Assembly: GCF_010119225.1 (NCBI RefSeq)
Contig: NZ_WNKF01000017.1
Span: 45,390-109,389, forward strand
Reading direction: 5' to 3'
Origin: Cyclobacterium roseum
Lineage (GTDB): Bacteria > Bacteroidota > Bacteroidia > Cytophagales > Cyclobacteriaceae
DNA: 64,000 nucleotides
Shown here: in pieces, positions 17,980-26,823 of the stretch
How positions within the stretch are numbered: position 1 is the stretch's first letter
Layout: each line of letters begins with the position of its first letter
Notes under the pieces: generated by a model
The model's input: the letters and a program-made list of their open reading frames with translations, nothing else
Database searches by the model: none
Told to the model about the DNA's origin: nothing
Position numbers and translations under genes: made by a program

Positions 17980-18546
17980 ATGAAGCAATTCGTCGCCATA
18001 CTGCTCTTAGGGTGTTTTACCTGCTACCATTTTGGGTTCTATGCCTTCTATGCAGCGTATCAATACAAAATTGAAAAGGATTGGGAGCAAAGGGTCTACC
18101 ATGAATCTTTTGAGGGGAAGCGGGTCATGAAAATCCCGATGAAGCTTCCCTATTCATTTGAAGACGAAGGCTTTCAGCTGGCTAACATCCCCTTCAAACT
18201 GGACGGAAAAGCCTATCGGGCCATCAAAAAAAGATTTATTGATGACACCTTCGAACTGATTTACGTACCCGATCGGGCAAAAATCAATCTGGAAGTAAAT
18301 ACCAAACAGTGGGTATTATCCCTGGTGGAAACCACCAATTCAAGCGAGCAGAATAAAATAATCAGCCAACCATCGGTCAAGGACTACCTCCTTCCGCTTT
18401 TCTTCTTCCATTTTTCTATTCCAGATTTGAGTCAATTCCACTGGAAGGAACTCCTTATCTCTAAATGGGATAAAATTTCAATTTGCATACCTTCTCCCCC
18501 GCCCTGGAATGCATTTTTTGCAACCCTGGCACATCACCTGAAATAA
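17980..18546 (+). CDS. membrane-anchored or secreted protein, unrecognised
   Basis: A 188-residue protein with a hydrophobic N-terminus (about residues 3-28: FVAILLLGCFTCYHFGFYAFYAAY) that may be a signal or an anchor. The remainder is soluble with alternating strands (RVMKIPMKLPYS, FKLDGKAYRAIKKRF, DTFELIYVPDR). It follows the DUF4834 gene by 94 bases on the same strand. No family is recognised. Confidence 0.65.
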   Translation: MKQFVAILLLGCFTCYHFGFYAFYAAYQYKIEKDWEQRVYHESFEGKRVMKIPMKLPYSFEDEGFQLANIPFKLDGKAYRAIKKRFIDDTFELIYVPDRAKINLEVNTKQWVLSLVETTNSSEQNKIISQPSVKDYLLPLFFFHFSIPDLSQFHWKELLISKWDKISICIPSPPPWNAFFATLAHHLK

Positions 18547-18725
18547 AATTTTCTTTCTTCTTACCTGTTCGGCAAAACCGGTCTTTGGATTAATTGTCTC
18601 AAGGCCAGGCTACTGCTTGTTTGGTAACAACAACGCTTTTAGCTGAAAGCTGTAACGACAAACGGTAGGAAACACAGGTATGTGCCCCTCATTAATTTAC
18701 TATTATACGCTAATGCACTTAACCA

Positions 18726-19853
18726 ATGGAAAATAAATATTCTTTACTTATTTCTTGCACCATTATCTTGCTCTTTCTGTCAGAGATAAAGGTAAATGCC
18801 CAAGGATGCGTAGCCATCCGGCAGTTCTCAGGAATTGGCAACTCCCTCAACCAGGGAGAACTGCTTCAACAAGGGGAATGGAATGTACTCACAAACTATC
18901 GGTATTTCCGCTCCTTCAGGCATTTTAAGGGTTCGCATGAAGAGCCCGACCGCATTACCAACAACACAGAAGTGATTAACTGGTCCCATTCGGTGGACCT
19001 GAACATCAGCTATGCATTTACTGACCGGATTTATGGACTGGTTTCCTTACCCTTTGTTTATAATGAGAGAAGTTCCTTATACGAACATGGCAGAACAGAA
19101 AGGCACAGCAGTTATTCACAGGGAATAGCGGATATGAGAATAGGGGCAGGTTATTGGCTCTTAAGTGGTGACAAAGCCACAAATGGAAACATGGCTATTG
19201 GAGCCAGTATAAAATTACCCACCGGAGATTATAATGCGAAAAGCACTTTCTATAATGTAAGCGAGTCTGGAAGTCAGGAAAGAAGGCCGGTAGATCAATC
19301 GATCCAGCCTGGAGACGGCGGTTTCGGACTCATTTTGGACACCCAGGGCCTTCGCTTTTTAGGGAAAGAGTTCGTCCTGTATTACGATGGCTTCTACCTG
19401 ATCAATCCCCGAACAACGAATGGCACCCGTACCTTTCGGGAAACCTTAAGCCCCGTTTTATCGAATGAAGCCATCATGGCGGTTCCCGATCAATTTGCCT
19501 TTAGAACCGGAATCTTTAAGTCTCTCTTTGTACACGGATTAGGGATCTCTTTAGGGGGACGGGTAGAAGGAGTTCCTGTCAAGGATCTTTTTGGCGGGGA
19601 TGAAGGATTCCGACGACCCGGGTATGTGATTTCAATCGAGCCCGGTTTTAGTTATATGATCCGTAATTTTACCATCAATTTGAATGTGCCGGTAGCCTTG
19701 TACAGAAACCGAACGAGAAGCGTAACGGACATTGCAGCGACTACCCCTGATAATTACCGCCACGGGGATGCTGCTTTTGCTGACTACCTGCTCAATGTAG
19801 GATTGGCCTGGAGATTTGTTAAAAAAGAAACAAGTCCATTTAACCAATTTTAA
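18726..19853 (+). CDS. outer-membrane beta-barrel protein, MetA/transporter-like
   Basis: A 375-residue protein with a signal peptide (about 1-25, ending VNAQ). The mature part shows the alternating aromatic/polar strands of an outer-membrane barrel: WNVLTNYRYFRSF, VDLNISYAFTDRIYGLVSLP, IADMRIGAGYWLL, NMAIGASIKLPTGDY, and a terminal LLNVGLAWRFVKK. The block 'lP.v.n.....gigD...g.ky.l' followed by 'klPtGdy' is shared with MetA-pathway-of-phenol-degradation-like outer-membrane proteins of unknown substrate. Two cysteines or more are few; it is a barrel by pattern only. Monocistronic. Confidence 0.72.
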   Translation: MENKYSLLISCTIILLFLSEIKVNAQGCVAIRQFSGIGNSLNQGELLQQGEWNVLTNYRYFRSFRHFKGSHEEPDRITNNTEVINWSHSVDLNISYAFTDRIYGLVSLPFVYNERSSLYEHGRTERHSSYSQGIADMRIGAGYWLLSGDKATNGNMAIGASIKLPTGDYNAKSTFYNVSESGSQERRPVDQSIQPGDGGFGLILDTQGLRFLGKEFVLYYDGFYLINPRTTNGTRTFRETLSPVLSNEAIMAVPDQFAFRTGIFKSLFVHGLGISLGGRVEGVPVKDLFGGDEGFRRPGYVISIEPGFSYMIRNFTINLNVPVALYRNRTRSVTDIAATTPDNYRHGDAAFADYLLNVGLAWRFVKKETSPFNQF

Positions 19854-19882
19854 ACCCTTCCCCCCGAATGATCGGGGGGAAT

Positions 19883-20650
19883 TTACCTTCCTCCGTTGGC
19901 GCGTAGGTCATTTCGACAGTTTTCATCCAGCTCGGGAATGGTTTGTGGGGTGAATTGTAGTACATTATCGGTTTCCACTGCCCAATACATCAAACAGGAA
20001 TCATCGTCACAATGATATTCCTTTCCCTGATCCTCATGTGGGGTGACCATTTCACTGCCGACATTTACCAATCCCAAAAGATGACCCAATTCGTGCAAAG
20101 CGGTGGTAGTTTCCAGTGTTCCTCTGGAGGGCCTTCCAAATCCCCCGGAGTTTTCGAAAATTCTCTTTCCAAATAGAACCATACTTGTATTTCGGTAAGC
20201 AGCTCCTATGGTGAAAAATCCTTCTTCATCCGGCATAAAAGAACCATCTACTACTAAAAAAAACACCGATACCGTATTTCCCTCATTATAGCGCTCGCGA
20301 TACCGGTCCTCCAAATCACCAATATCCTGAGTGGAATAATATTCCTTGCCCTCCGCAGGAATTTCTTTTTCTATGATTTCAATACCTCCGGGTTTGCGCG
20401 TTATTTCCTGAAGAAATTCGACCATGGAGTCCATTAAGTAATCGGTTGGCTTATATCCTTCCATGTAAACAATCTCCAGCTCCAAATTAGTAAACCGATC
20501 ATCAGACAATAAAAAGTTAGCTGATTTTCCAACATCCCACCTGGCAGCCGCCAGTCCTACAAATGGATCTTCTCGCTCAGGCACTGAACAGGCATATACC
20601 CCCCCAATAAGTAGCCCATAAAAGGCAAGTTTGTTAAATAAAAATTTCAT
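19883..20650 (-). CDS. lipoprotein with metalloprotease-like HExxH motif
   Basis: A 255-residue protein with an N-terminal lipoprotein signal (lipobox GVYAC, Cys about residue 21), so it is anchored in an outer or inner membrane leaflet. The zinc-protease motif HELGHLLGLVN is near residues 186-196, matching HExxHxxG, but the position of the third metzincin ligand is Asn. Similar motifs occur in Bacteroidota 'membrane metalloprotease' proteins, so the zinc site may use another ligand further on (for example the H in TPHEDQ or YHCDDD). Proteolytic activity is therefore plausible but unproven. Convergent with the preceding barrel gene. Confidence 0.75.
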   Translation of the reverse strand: MKFLFNKLAFYGLLIGGVYACSVPEREDPFVGLAAARWDVGKSANFLLSDDRFTNLELEIVYMEGYKPTDYLMDSMVEFLQEITRKPGGIEIIEKEIPAEGKEYYSTQDIGDLEDRYRERYNEGNTVSVFFLVVDGSFMPDEEGFFTIGAAYRNTSMVLFGKRIFENSGGFGRPSRGTLETTTALHELGHLLGLVNVGSEMVTPHEDQGKEYHCDDDSCLMYWAVETDNVLQFTPQTIPELDENCRNDLRANGGR

Positions 20651-20864
20651 GCAATAGGATTTTAATCGGCTCGAATTTTTCTTCTGCTAATTACCAATGT
20701 CACGAGAAACAACGCCGTAACGTATGTAAACCATACATTGTTTTCTCTTTTTGCAAACTAAAAGGGCAAAATTAGAAAAAAATGAAAGCAGAAATACTAA
20801 AAATGGCACAAAATTAGTTATCAGGGCAAGAATATTCATTAACTATTTTAACCAGCATTAACAG

Positions 20865-21446
20865 ATGAAAAATTTAGTAATTGTAATTCTTTTGTCCGGG
20901 CTAATCTTAGGAGAAGTAAAAGGACAGGTTTTCAGCATCGGTCCAAAATTTGGTGTTTCTCAAGGAGACGTACACGTGACAGACGGTTTCCAGGGAGAGG
21001 ATTCCAAAATGGGCTACCATCTGGGGGCTTTTGCTCGCATTAATTTACCCATTATTTTCCTTCAACCAGAGGTATTGTATACCAATACCGGTGGCTCCTT
21101 TTCCGACAACTCCTTTAATTATGACGTTTCCTTCGATCGCTTAGACATCCCCTTAATGATAGGAGTGAAATTGGGAGGGGTATTACGGCTTCAGGCAGGA
21201 CCAGTTGCCAGTTACCTGATCAATGGGGACATGGTAGCCGATAATGGTACCCGGCAAAAAATAATACCGCCAAAAGAAGAGTTCACCTATGGCTACCAGG
21301 CAGGAGTCGGCGTAGATATCGGCAACTTTTTGATGGATCTGAAATACGAAGGGGCACTATCTAATTCTGTGAATACCTTCCCCCAGGTACAAACGGACCA
21401 GCGACAAAATCAACTAATCGTCTCACTTGGGTTCAGGTTATTTTGA
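20865..21446 (+). CDS. outer-membrane beta-barrel (porin family) protein
   Basis: A 193-residue protein with a signal peptide (about 1-20, ending VKGQ) and an eight-strand-barrel pattern: FSIGPKFGVSQGD, GYHLGAFARINLPIIFLQPEVLY, RLDIPLMIGVKLGGVLRLQAGP, GYQAGVGVDIGNFLMDLKYEG and a terminal strand ending FRLF. It belongs to the outer-membrane-beta-barrel families widespread in Bacteroidota. No substrate is known. Its terminator hairpin overlaps the end of cstA on the opposite strand. Confidence 0.85.
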   Translation: MKNLVIVILLSGLILGEVKGQVFSIGPKFGVSQGDVHVTDGFQGEDSKMGYHLGAFARINLPIIFLQPEVLYTNTGGSFSDNSFNYDVSFDRLDIPLMIGVKLGGVLRLQAGPVASYLINGDMVADNGTRQKIIPPKEEFTYGYQAGVGVDIGNFLMDLKYEGALSNSVNTFPQVQTDQRQNQLIVSLGFRLF

Positions 21447-21487
21447 TGCCCTTCGTCCACCATTTTCTAATAAAACATAGTGTTTTG

Positions 21488-21527
21488 AGAACTGGTCTAT
21501 TCGTGGACGATTAGACCAGTTCTTTTA
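21488..21527. terminator. bidirectional terminator overlapping the cstA stop codon
   Basis: Eleven-bp perfect stem (21488-21498 with 21513-21523) with a 14-base loop, then TTTTACTT on the plus strand. It lies between the convergent porin-like gene and cstA; its right arm starts in the cstA stop codon (21513-21511) and covers the last coding triplets of cstA. Confidence 0.75.
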
Positions 21528-23142
21528 CTTCGGCTTCTTTCGTCAAACTTTTTTTGGCCAGGAAAATCAGGGCAAAGGAAAGGACAAACAAAATGGCTGC
21601 AATGATGGATAGCACGTACGCATCTTTCTGAAAATTCTGCCAGGCAAATAGCCCCAGGGAACTCAAGGTCACCGTAAACATGAAAAACATGGGAATGGTC
21701 ACAAAGGTCGGGTTAATCTTTTTCTTGATTAACCACACGGATATGGTCAGAAGGGCCAAAGCCGCCAGGAGTTGATTGGCGGATCCAAAGATAGGCCAGA
21801 GCGTGGCAAAACCTCCGCTGCCTAACAAAAGAACGGAAAGCACCACCACTACACCGGTGGAAATGTATCGGTTTTGAGAAATTTTCTTACCAACGGGTTG
21901 CTTTACGTCCTCAAAATATTCCTGAAGGGTGAATCTGGCCAAACGGGTACAGGTGTCCAGAGTGGTCAGGGCAAATGCCGACACGGTCAAGGCCACAAAT
22001 CCTACCGCAAACGATTCGGATATCCCCATAGAAGATATGATGGCTCCCAATCCGTCTGCAAATAAAGGTACCGGTCCTTCTGCTCCCAGGCGTGATAAGT
22101 AATCAGACCGGGTCAATACCACGACGGCACCTACTGAGATAATTGCCAAGAATGACTCGATCAACATCCCCCCAAAACCAACCAATTTGGCATCGGTCTC
22201 TTTGTCAAGTTGCTTGGAAGTGGTCCCGGAAGCAACCAAGGAATGAAACCCACTAATGGCACCGCAGGCAATGGTAACGAAAAGAACTGGAAAAAGATAC
22301 CCGAGGTTTTCATCGGTCACGTATACTTTGGTATCCATGGCGATGGTTGGATTGGCTACGAAAACCCCCACGATAGCCGCCAGAATCAAACCATACAACA
22401 AAAAACTATTAAGATAGTCTCTTGGCTGTAGCAACATGGACACCGGCGTAACAGAGGCTACAAAAGCATAGATAAGTAGAACATAAATCCATACCTGGTA
22501 ATTCAGGGCAAAGGGAATCTGCATGCCCAGGTAGACAAAAAAGTACATCAAAGACACCCCCACAACAGAGGCTATTAAAAAGGCTTTCTTTCGATTGCCG
22601 GTCCATTTGGTCACCAGACCAAATAATACCGCCAGGATGATAAATAGGATTGAAGCGGATGCCACACCGGGGCTACTTACAAAGGTTTTGGCGATGATAT
22701 CTGCAAAAACAGCAATAATCAAAATCAACGTCGAAAAACTAAAGAGAATGAACAGCCGCTTCCCCTTTTTACCGATGTTATTTTGGATGATAACACCGAT
22801 GGATTTGCCGTCATTTCTAAGCGAGGCTACCATGCTCCCAAGATCATGAACCGCACCAAAGAAGATTCCCCCAATTAAAATCCAAATGACAGCAGGCACC
22901 CATCCAAAGGTAATCGCAATGATGGGGCCGACTATGGGTCCTGCCCCTGCAATGGATGCAAAATGATGACCCAAAACGACTATAGGTTTACTAGGCACAT
23001 AATCTACCCCGTCGTTTAACCGATGCGACGGGGTGAGGTTATCGTTGTTAATCTTAAATTTTTTAAAGACGTATTTCCCGTAAATAAAATAGGCAGCAGT
23101 CAATACGATAGCAGAAAAAACAAATAGATGGGTGAGTTGCAT
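21511..23142 (-). CDS. cstA: carbon starvation protein A-type peptide/pyruvate transporter
   Basis: A 543-residue integral membrane protein with about 14-16 hydrophobic segments. The CstA signature PIVVLGHHFASIAGAGPIVGP and the following WVPAVIWILIGGIFFGAVHDLGSM are present near residues 55-110, with SGFHSLVASGTTSKQL in the middle and LTTLDTCTRLARF further on. CstA proteins carry pyruvate or small peptides inward during carbon limitation. It is the short form (about 540 rather than 700 residues) common outside the enterobacteria. Monocistronic. No cstA regulator is adjacent. Confidence 0.93.
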   Translation of the reverse strand: MQLTHLFVFSAIVLTAAYFIYGKYVFKKFKINNDNLTPSHRLNDGVDYVPSKPIVVLGHHFASIAGAGPIVGPIIAITFGWVPAVIWILIGGIFFGAVHDLGSMVASLRNDGKSIGVIIQNNIGKKGKRLFILFSFSTLILIIAVFADIIAKTFVSSPGVASASILFIILAVLFGLVTKWTGNRKKAFLIASVVGVSLMYFFVYLGMQIPFALNYQVWIYVLLIYAFVASVTPVSMLLQPRDYLNSFLLYGLILAAIVGVFVANPTIAMDTKVYVTDENLGYLFPVLFVTIACGAISGFHSLVASGTTSKQLDKETDAKLVGFGGMLIESFLAIISVGAVVVLTRSDYLSRLGAEGPVPLFADGLGAIISSMGISESFAVGFVALTVSAFALTTLDTCTRLARFTLQEYFEDVKQPVGKKISQNRYISTGVVVVLSVLLLGSGGFATLWPIFGSANQLLAALALLTISVWLIKKKINPTFVTIPMFFMFTVTLSSLGLFAWQNFQKDAYVLSIIAAILFVLSFALIFLAKKSLTKEAEVKELV

Positions 23143-23307
23143 GGTATGGATTCGGATTAATTACTTAAAGATAATCAGAAAATTGATTTCGTCAGAAATA
23201 AACCCTAATTTAAAAAAGTTATCAGTTTTTGGCATGAAAGCCAAGCTTTAAGAAAGGAAATTTTAATCCTGCCCCTGATTCTCCTCACAAAGCCCCCCAT
23301 TTTCGCC

Positions 23308-24360
23308 ATGGAAAGAGAAACCCTTATATTTATAGGAATAGCACTTGGCATTCTGGTATTTAGTCATGTTTTCTTGTGGCTGCTATTCCCTAAATTAGCC
23401 CAGCTGGTATACAAGCCAAAGTCGGAAAAAGGCAAACGGTCCATGCTAAAGTTTTCCAATGCCCTAAAATGGGGCTTCTTTATTGCCATTTTTCCGCTGA
23501 TTGAGCCTTTCTTTTCCCCTCCCAACCTGGAGCATATTGGAAAGCAGGACTTTTTTATCGTGCTGGCAATTATCAACCTTACCTGGATCATCATTGAGCT
23601 CTCCAATGTAATGCGGCACGCCTTTTTAGAAAATTTGACTTCCAATAAAGACGATAATTTGAGAGAGCGACGGATACTCACGCAGGTGGCGTTTATCCGA
23701 AAATTATTCATCATTGTGGTTGTGATCGTTTCACTTTCTGCCATATTGATGCATTTTGAATCGGCCCGTAAGATTGGAGCGGGATTGCTTACATCGGCTG
23801 GAATTCTGGGCATAATCGTAGGTTTGGCAGCCCAGAAGTCCATCGCCAATTTGCTGGCTGGATTTCAAATTGCCTTCACCCAGCCCATTCGGATTGATGA
23901 CGTGGTGGTGGTGGAGAATGAATGGGGCAAAATAGAAGAGATTAATCTTACCTATGTAGTGGTCAAAATATGGGATCAACGAAGGTTGGTACTTCCTATC
24001 AATTATTTTATAGAAACCCCCTTTCAAAACTGGACGAGAACCACCGCGGCTATTTGGGGGACGGTATTCCTTTACCTGGACCACACCATTCCCGTAGAGA
24101 ATCTAAAAACAAAACTCAAAGAGATTTTAGAGGAAAGTTCCCTTTGGGATGGGAAAGTTCAGGTTTTGCAGGTTACCGATTATACTGAAAAAACGATCGA
24201 AATTCGCTGCCTGATGAGTGCACGGGATAGCCCTACCGCCTTTGACCTCAGGTGTTTGGTAAGAGAAAAGATGTTAGCGTACCTACAAGCAAATTTCCCT
24301 GAATCCCTTCCAAAAAGCCGGGTACTTCTCGAAAAAATCGAGCCCGAAGAGGACCTTTGA
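23308..24360 (+). CDS. mechanosensitive ion channel, MscS family
   Basis: A 350-residue membrane protein. Transmembrane segments lie at about 5-25, 50-70, 85-105 and 128-150, and the pore helix is SAGILGIIVGLAAQKSIANLLAG near 162-184, followed by the beta domain (PIRIDDVVVVENEWGKIEEI, YVVVKIWDQRRLVLPINYF). This order defines the MscS fold, which opens under membrane tension to release solutes. It is the larger type with extra N-terminal helices. It stands alone. Confidence 0.93.
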   Translation: MERETLIFIGIALGILVFSHVFLWLLFPKLAQLVYKPKSEKGKRSMLKFSNALKWGFFIAIFPLIEPFFSPPNLEHIGKQDFFIVLAIINLTWIIIELSNVMRHAFLENLTSNKDDNLRERRILTQVAFIRKLFIIVVVIVSLSAILMHFESARKIGAGLLTSAGILGIIVGLAAQKSIANLLAGFQIAFTQPIRIDDVVVVENEWGKIEEINLTYVVVKIWDQRRLVLPINYFIETPFQNWTRTTAAIWGTVFLYLDHTIPVENLKTKLKEILEESSLWDGKVQVLQVTDYTEKTIEIRCLMSARDSPTAFDLRCLVREKMLAYLQANFPESLPKSRVLLEKIEPEEDL

Positions 24361-24416
24361 TTACCTTGAAATTTTGGAGAATGCAGATTTTGGTTTTATT
24401 TAACGGATAATACGCA

Positions 24417-24424
24417 TAAATTTG
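24417..24424 (+). promoter_or_regulatory. -7 promoter element for accD
   Basis: TAAATTTG is a full TAnnTTTG match, 39 bases before the accD ATG. A TTTG (24389-24392) lies 24 bases upstream, one base beyond the usual spacing. Confidence 0.5.
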
Positions 24425-24463
24425 TAATCCCAATTTCATTTGGGCTGATTTAAACAAAACTTT

Positions 24464-25306
24464 ATGGCTTGGTTTAAAAGAAAAGATGCGGGAATCAAAA
24501 CTTCCACCGAGGAGAAAAAAGACACCCCCGACGGTCTGTGGTACAAAACTCCGAAAGGAAATATCATCCACACCCGTGAATTAAAAAACAACTCCTATGT
24601 CTGTCCCGATGATGACTATCATGTAAAAATAGGTTCTAAGGAATATTTTGAAATTCTCTTTGACGACAATCAGTTCAAAGAATTAGACAAGGACATGACC
24701 TCCGGAGATCCTCTGAATTTTGTAGACAGCAAACCCTATACTACCCGGATCAAAGATACCATAGCCAAAACGAATCTAAACGATGCAGCCCGGACCGGAG
24801 TGGGTAAACTAAACGGCTTGGACCTGGTCATTACCTGTATGGATTTCAATTTCATAGGAGGATCCATGGGTTCTGTGGTAGGAGAAAAAATATCCCGTGC
24901 CATTGACTATTCTTTAAAGCACAAGGTGCCTTTTTTGATGATATCCAAATCCGGAGGAGCCAGAATGATGGAAGCAGGATTCAGCTTGATGCAAATGGCT
25001 AAAACTTCGGCTAAACTTGCGCTTCTCGATGAGGCAGGTATTCCCTATATTTCCCTAATGACAGACCCCACCACAGGAGGCGTTACGGCATCTTATGCCA
25101 TGTTGGGAGATTTTAATTTAGCAGAGCCCGGAGCCCTGATTGGTTTTGCCGGTCCCAGGGTCATTCGGGAAACGATTGGAAAGGACCTTCCCAGAGGATT
25201 TCAAAGCTCAGAGTTCGTGTTGGAACATGGTTTTCTGGATTTTATCATCGACAGGCGTCAGTTGAAAAACAGAATGTATACTTTATTAAACTTACTTCGC
25301 AATTAG
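24464..25306 (+). CDS. accD: acetyl-CoA carboxylase carboxyltransferase subunit beta
   Basis: A 280-residue subunit that with AccA moves the carboxyl group from biotin to acetyl-CoA, the first step of fatty-acid synthesis. The core is intact: [50 protein letters not shown] and GFAGPRVI. The N-terminal zinc ribbon is degenerate: the first CxxC position reads KTPKG and the second VCPDDDYH, so only one of four cysteines remains. I recall similar loss in other Bacteroidota AccD proteins. accA is not in the window. A good -7 element precedes it. Confidence 0.95.
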   Translation: MAWFKRKDAGIKTSTEEKKDTPDGLWYKTPKGNIIHTRELKNNSYVCPDDDYHVKIGSKEYFEILFDDNQFKELDKDMTSGDPLNFVDSKPYTTRIKDTIAKTNLNDAARTGVGKLNGLDLVITCMDFNFIGGSMGSVVGEKISRAIDYSLKHKVPFLMISKSGGARMMEAGFSLMQMAKTSAKLALLDEAGIPYISLMTDPTTGGVTASYAMLGDFNLAEPGALIGFAGPRVIRETIGKDLPRGFQSSEFVLEHGFLDFIIDRRQLKNRMYTLLNLLRN

Positions 25307-25374
25307 CGAGTTATACCAAAGAAAACATGGGATTAAAATATCCTGATAATTCAATGCTTTTGAGGAAATATAAA

Positions 25375-25382
25375 TATATTTG
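25375..25382 (+). promoter_or_regulatory. -7 promoter element for nqrF
   Basis: TATATTTG is a full TAnnTTTG match, 50 bases before the nqrF ATG. It suggests nqrF is not only cotranscribed with accD. Confidence 0.45.
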
Positions 25383-25432
25383 TACCAGTCAAAAGCCAGT
25401 TAAACGTACTGATAAAGTTAAAATTTGATTAG

Positions 25433-26737
25433 ATGAGTTCAGTAATCATTACCTCGATTGTAGCATTTACCATTATTATCTTGCTACTGGTGTTAGTTCT
25501 TCTTTTTGCCCAGTCTAAGTTGGTTGCCTCGGGTGATGTAAAAATCATCATTAATGGCGATGAGAAAAACCCACTGATAGCTTCTGCCGGTTCTACCTTA
25601 TTGTCCACCCTGGGAAATAAGAAGATATTTCTTCCTTCGGCTTGCGGAGGAGGAGGAACATGTGCCATGTGCAAATGCACCATAGAAGATGGTGGCGGTG
25701 AAGTCTTGCCCACAGAAGAAGGGCACCTTAGCAGGGCTGAAAAGCAAAATAACGTCAGACTTTCTTGCCAGGTAAAGGTAAAGAATGACATGAAAATCCG
25801 CATTCCGGAAGAAATTTTTGGAATTAAAAAGTGGGAATGTGAAGTGGTGTCAAATTACAACGTTTCGACGTTCATTAAAGAGTTTAAAGTAAAACTACCA
25901 GAAGGGGAAACACTTGACTTCGAACCGGGAGGGTACATACAAATTGATGTTCCCCCGATTGCCGTTACCTTTAAGGATATGGACATTACGCCCCATCCCG
26001 AATTAGAACACCCTGAAGATGTGTACCAGAGCGATTGGGATAAATTTGGTCTCTGGGATTTGGTGATGAAAAATGACGAAGAGATCTTCAGGGCCTATTC
26101 AATGGCCAATCATCCTGCTGAGGGAAACATAGTAATGCTTACGATCCGTATTGCTACTCCTCCCTGGGATAGAGCGAATAACAAGTGGATGGATGTGAAT
26201 CCTGGAATTTGTTCCTCTTACGTCTTTTCAAGAAAACCCGGTGACAAGGTTACTATTTCCGGTCCTTACGGGGAGTTCCACATAAATCCTACACAACGGG
26301 AAATGATCTACATTGGAGGTGGGGCAGGAATGGCACCATTGCGTTCTCATCTTTTCCACCTCTTTCACACGGAAAAGACCGACCGAAAAGTATCTTACTG
26401 GTACGGCGGCCGATCAAAGAAAGAACTCTTCTACACCCCCCATTTTAGGGATATTGAAGAAAACTTTCCAAATTTCAACTTCCACATTGGTCTTTCCGAA
26501 CCCCTACCAGAAGATAACTGGAAGGTTAAAAAGTCCCTTGACGACAAGGAAGGGGATGGATACGTCGGGTTTATTCACCAGGTACTCTATGACAACTACC
26601 TGAAAGACATCGAAGAGCCGGATGAAATTGAATACTACCTCTGCGGACCTCCATTGATGAATTCAGCGGTTTTGAAAATGCTCGACGATATGGGAGTACC
26701 TAACGAGAACATTCGATTTGATGACTTTGGAGGATAA
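25433..26737 (+). CDS. nqrF: Na+-translocating NADH:quinone reductase subunit F
   Basis: A 434-residue entry subunit of the sodium-pumping respiratory complex; it oxidises NADH and passes electrons through FAD and a [2Fe-2S] cluster. An N-terminal membrane helix is at about 5-28. The ferredoxin domain has C71, C77, C80 and C112, nearly identical in position to the cluster ligands of characterised NqrF. The FAD motif RAYSMANHP and the NADH-binding [14 protein letters not shown] follow, and the C-terminus is YYLCGPPLM...DDFGG. The other subunits nqrA-E are not adjacent: the gene before is accD and a terminator follows directly. Confidence 0.97.
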   Translation: MSSVIITSIVAFTIIILLLVLVLLFAQSKLVASGDVKIIINGDEKNPLIASAGSTLLSTLGNKKIFLPSACGGGGTCAMCKCTIEDGGGEVLPTEEGHLSRAEKQNNVRLSCQVKVKNDMKIRIPEEIFGIKKWECEVVSNYNVSTFIKEFKVKLPEGETLDFEPGGYIQIDVPPIAVTFKDMDITPHPELEHPEDVYQSDWDKFGLWDLVMKNDEEIFRAYSMANHPAEGNIVMLTIRIATPPWDRANNKWMDVNPGICSSYVFSRKPGDKVTISGPYGEFHINPTQREMIYIGGGAGMAPLRSHLFHLFHTEKTDRKVSYWYGGRSKKELFYTPHFRDIEENFPNFNFHIGLSEPLPEDNWKVKKSLDDKEGDGYVGFIHQVLYDNYLKDIEEPDEIEYYLCGPPLMNSAVLKMLDDMGVPNENIRFDDFGG

Positions 26738-26745
26738 CTCCATTT

Positions 26746-26778
26746 AGGTCCCGTTTTACTAACGGGACCTTTTTTTTT
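26746..26778 (+). terminator. strong intrinsic terminator after nqrF
   Basis: Perfect ten-bp stem (26746-26755 with 26761-26770), five-base loop, then eight T. It ends the nqrF transcript. Confidence 0.93.
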
Positions 26779-26792
26779 GCATGTGTTTTCAC

Positions 26793-26800
26793 TAATTTTG
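26793..26800 (+). promoter_or_regulatory. -7 promoter element for the arginase-like gene
   Basis: TAATTTTG is a full TAnnTTTG match, 23 bases before the ATG at 26824 and just after the nqrF terminator. Confidence 0.45.
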
Positions 26801-26823
26801 TCCTTCAATTCGAACGATTATCC

